Source: Hemerocallis citrina (lineage: Eukaryota > Streptophyta > Magnoliopsida > Asparagales > Asphodelaceae). Taken from it: a DNA stretch of 64,000 bases. A program made the translations under genes and the position numbers. This document shows positions 60,601 to 64,000 of the stretch, one piece after another; position 1 is the stretch's first letter, and each line of letters begins with the position of its first letter. The stretch is from contig CM030368.1 of NCBI GenBank assembly GCA_017893485.1, positions 114,675,720 to 114,739,719 of the forward strand, read 5' to 3'. The notes under the pieces are model-generated. The model did no database searches and had not been told where the DNA came from. It saw nothing but the letters and a program-made list of their open reading frames with translations.

Positions 60601-61616
60601 TGCCTATTTTGGAGGGAGCCCCCCATTATTTCGCATAGAGAAAGTGAAATCTTCTGATGCACCAATGTGTTTAGGCATGACTATTTGTCTCCGTTGAATG
60701 AGCAGAGTGGCTTCAGGCGAGGGATTCAGGGTTATTACTGTGTTATGATGAGAACTAATTTGGACCTGGTGAGATATGATTTGGCAGGTTTGGAAGTTCT
60801 TAGTAGAAATGTTTACGGCAGTGGCTTCAAGCTTGTTTACAGTCTTGAAATTAATGTGACTGCTTTCTGGCGGTAGCTCAATGGCGTCGAGGGGGAGAAC
60901 TGAGCCCCCCATTCTAGCGGTGTAGCATGCTCGTGCTGCCTGTTGGCTCCCTACAACTTGGCCTACGCCAGCCATTGTTGGGAACTTGAGTTTCATGTAG
61001 AAGGTGGAAGCAACTGCATGGAAGGCCGCTAGGCTGGGACGGCCGAATATAGCATTATATGCAGCTTTAACATTGACTATAATAAAGTCTAGTGCTTCCG
61101 TGCAGGGGCTTTCCCTACTGTTACATCAAGTGTGACGACTCATTCTACTTGAACGGGGACACCGGAGAATCCGTGGAGTGTATAACCGGCTGGCTTGAGT
61201 CAATCTCGGGAGAGCTTGAGAGCCTCAAATGTGGCCATAAAGAGGATGTTTACTGAGTTGCCATTGTCCACCAGGATGCGGTGCACCTCATGATTCATCA
61301 TGCAAAGGTTTATGACCAATGTGTCGCAGTAAGGTGTTCGGACGCTTTCTAGGTCGTTGTCAGAGAATTCTTGTTCTTTGCCATAACGCCCATTCCGGGA
61401 CGGGTTGGAAGAGACCCTGGTGCTCTTGGCAGGTGTAATGTTATATGGAGTTGACTTCTCTGACGAAAGCTTTGCAGGAGGAGTTGGAATTTCTCCCCAT
61501 CGGGCCTCCATGAATGAAGTGGAGGACGGCCATGTATTCAGAGTCTTGCCACTCGGATGTCCTCTCTTGATGCTTATTAGCACCCCGGGGCGGAGGGTCT
61601 GTCGCCAGGGCCACAC
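60601..61616 (-). pseudogene. Element E: broken gag-protease remnant related to element D
   Basis: Minus-strand pieces parallel D: HFIHGGPMGRNSN and RTPYCDTLVINLCMMNHEVHRILVDNGNSVNILF (61200-61540, protease loop), then GYTLHGFSGVPV and later MKLKFPTMAGVGQVVGSQQAARACYTA...PLDAIELP (about 60860-60996). Frameshifts separate the parts. The N-terminal gag region is missing: the protease-proximal sequence almost abuts the primer site and LTR. Sequence below about 60860 is not recognised. Confidence 0.75.
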
Positions 61617-61664
61617 TGGCTTTTAACCGTGTGGTCGTGGGTTCGATTCCCATAGACGGTGTCA
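61611..61664 (+). pseudogene. tRNA-Lys(UUU)-like 3' segment forming an extended primer-binding site of element E
   Basis: Plus strand reads GGCTTTTAACC (anticodon loop TTT), then GTGGTCGTGGGTTCGATTCCC (T arm) and AGACGGTGTCA (acceptor and CCA, with C-to-T changes). It occupies the same place relative to the LTR as the 18-nt primer site of D (three-base spacer), but similarity runs on for about 50 nt. About 25 further bases on the 5' side may be a very degraded D arm. Confidence 0.75.
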
Positions 61665-61667
61665 ATC

Positions 61668-61843
61668 TGTTGCTGCTTATTTTGGTGTGAGAACAAACAG
61701 ATAGTGAGTTCTTATTGAATGGAAACTACTAAAAATCTGACCTTTGATCTTTGCCGTGAAATGCAGTTAGAGTTCCTGAGATTGAATATGGATCGTTGAG
61801 TGACACCATGATCTGAATCCGACGGTTGCTGACGCAGCCGATG
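61668..61843 (-). repeat. LTR fragment of element E
   Basis: TGTTGCTGCTTATTTTGGTG parallels the TGATGCGGTTTATTTCTGGG end of the D LTR. Cut at 61844 by an unrelated TGTAACACCCC start. Confidence 0.55.
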
Positions 61844-62117
61844 TGTAACACCCCACAAAATAGTATATAACTATTTTGCATATTAATACATGCACATTTG
61901 AGAATTGCACTTGATTATATATTTTTCATGGTTATTAGTTTTAATTGAGGAATTTTCATATATATTATATATTCTGAACCCGATGAGATATATTTGGGAT
62001 ATCTTCTCAATTAAAATTTTGCACATTATTACGATTGTTTAAACAAAACAATCTTTTCAGAAATAATATTTTTATAAAATACATTCTTATGTTTTACAAA
62101 TATATATATTTTTTATT

Positions 62118-62132
<15 letters not shown>

Positions 62133-62195
<63 letters not shown>
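62133..62195. repeat. (AT)n microsatellite
   Basis: Uninterrupted AT dinucleotides over about 63 bp. Confidence 0.95.
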
Positions 62196-62199
<4 letters not shown>

Positions 62200-62499
62200 C
62201 ATATGTATATTGATTGGATCATACATGATATATATGTATAAATACTTGCATGTGTTTTTATATGTATGTGTATGCGTATGTATTTACGTATGTTTAGAAT
62301 GTGAATATATCAATAAAAAAATTTATATAATATATATATATATATATACATACTAGATTTTTCCGTGGGTGCCTACGGCACGTCTTCAGAACGATACAAC
62401 ATATGAAAAGCTTTGTAAACAGTAAATCAACAATTATGTAGCTCAAATTTAAATAGTTTGACAATAATTAGTTGTAAATAAAAGTTCATGTTTTCATAA

Positions 62500-62500
<1 letters not shown>

Positions 62501-62584
<84 letters not shown>

Positions 62585-62592
62585 GTGAGTGA
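62501..62592. repeat. Compound (TA)n(GA)n(GTGA)n microsatellite
   Basis: About 42 bp of TA, then about 37 bp of GA, then GTGAGTGAGTGAG. Confidence 0.95.
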
Positions 62593-62742
62593 GAATTAAA
62601 TAAATAAAGGAGTTGTTTTGGGGATTTGAATTTGAGTTTTGGGGGAAACTTTTGGGAGGAAAAATGTGTTTTGTGGGGTTAGATCTGGGCCTTTGATTTT
62701 GGGGGGATTGAAGGAGAGACACTTGATAGCTTTCTTTGTGTT

Positions 62743-62743
<1 letters not shown>

Positions 62744-62795
<52 letters not shown>

Positions 62796-62820
62796 GTTGT
62801 TGTTGTTGTTGTTGTTATTT

Positions 62821-62860
<40 letters not shown>
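62744..62860. repeat. Compound (TTA)n(TTG)n(TA)n microsatellite
   Basis: About 50 bp of TTA with one AGT interruption, about 24 bp of TTG, then about 37 bp of TA. Confidence 0.93.
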
Positions 62861-62865
<5 letters not shown>

Positions 62866-63151
62866 AATGCTAATATGAGATGGTGAGATGGGTGAGATGA
62901 AAATATTTTTTTGAGAGATGGGTGATTTGAGTTATCTGAATCTCGATCACACCGTTCACATCACTCTACATGTCATCTAGATGGTGTGTATAAAATTTCA
63001 AGCAATTTGGAGACCTCTAGCCTATGCATCAAAACGTTCAACACGTCATGAAGATGGTACGAAATACATGTATATGCATTTATTTGAACGTCTTGATGCA
63101 TAGGCTACAGGTCTCTGAATTGCTTGAAATGGCACACATCATCTTGATGAC
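62861..63151. mobile_element. Fold-back MITE, copy 1 (3' arm truncated)
   Basis: Same 5' arm as copy 2 (AGAATAATGCTAATATGAGA). The centre is longer and the distal ~105 bp of the 3' arm are missing, ending at CTATATATA where copy 2 follows. Confidence 0.8.
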
Positions 63152-63160
63152 TATATATAT

Positions 63161-63660
<500 letters not shown>

Positions 63661-64000
63661 AGTGTGTGTATGTATATTTAAAAAGAGTATATGTAATATG
63701 TATGTATATATATATATATATACCACCAAATCAAAACTCTCATGATCTTGATGAAAACTTAGGGCTATGATTGATTTTGAAGCTTCTAAAAATTAAATAA
63801 ATACCCCCCCACTGTCTCACTCACCCTCATTTCTTACCCCCACTCTCTCTCTCTCTCTCCTTCCCTTCCCCATTTCCGCCGACCAAGAAACCCAAGCTCC
63901 CCCCCCCCCAAATAAAAATCCTCATTTGGCCGGCAATCCCTTACCCATCTCCATCTCACTTCATCTAAACCCTCACTCTCCATCTTCTTCTACTTCTTCA

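Noticed and set aside
61405..61665. Possible functional nuclear tRNA-Lys gene
   Set aside because: The 5' half does not form a recognisable D arm or acceptor strand, the CCA-equivalent end has C-to-T changes, and its place beside the LTR matches the primer site of D.

Overview
The window is plant nuclear DNA, most likely from a eudicot with a large repeat-rich genome. It is made almost entirely of LTR retrotransposons, many nested or rearranged. I see no ordinary host protein gene, no intact host tRNA or rRNA gene, and nothing prokaryotic. The plant assignment rests on chromodomain-type Ty3/gypsy pol genes with an initiator-tRNA primer site, a Tat/Retand-like gypsy element with an antisense ORF, a copia solo LTR, a fold-back MITE and long (AT)n tracts.

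Layout. 1-8068: element A, a decayed Ty3/gypsy chromovirus (Del/Tekay-like) with gag-pol at 1-4379 and a 3' LTR from 4478 that is cut off at 8068. 8069-30254: a head-to-tail array of a non-autonomous relative, here called N, with LTRs of about 3.5 kb and an internal region of only about 0.78 kb. Part of this array is a recent direct duplication of about 9.37 kb (roughly 11985-21342 and 21356-30716). 30255-32600: 3' end of a third pol (C) and the start of its LTR. 32601-39699: related LTR fragments in both orientations, with a copia solo LTR (34801-36297, TSD CAAGT). 39700-59242: element B, another decayed gag-pol element. Its 3' LTR is split by element D (47504-56987, TSD GTAGT), a young non-autonomous Tat/Retand-like element on the minus strand. 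59243-60300: a degenerate minisatellite. About 60600-61843: element E, a broken minus-strand relative of D. 61844-64000: an LTR-like start filled with AT microsatellites and two fold-back MITEs.

How the parts relate. A, B and C are dead copies of elements that could have supplied protein in trans. N keeps the LTR, the initiator-tRNA primer site, a scrap of protease, a palindromic motif and the polypurine tract. D keeps gag-protease and a scrap of the second RNase H, but not reverse transcriptase or integrase; it also carries a four-exon antisense ORF with its own TATA boxes.

Most notable. (1) Every N internal region that retains the site carries the first 55 nt of plant initiator tRNA-Met, in sense, next to the protease scrap. 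The primer of the element has been copied into the element. (2) Element E shows complementarity to tRNA-Lys(UUU) well beyond the normal 18-nt primer site. (3) The long LTRs, otherwise strongly diverged, share three inverted-repeat stems with compensating changes, which suggests conserved RNA structure. (4) Two introns sit at identical positions in gag-pol of A and B. All of this was read by eye; no alignment, folding or database search was run.
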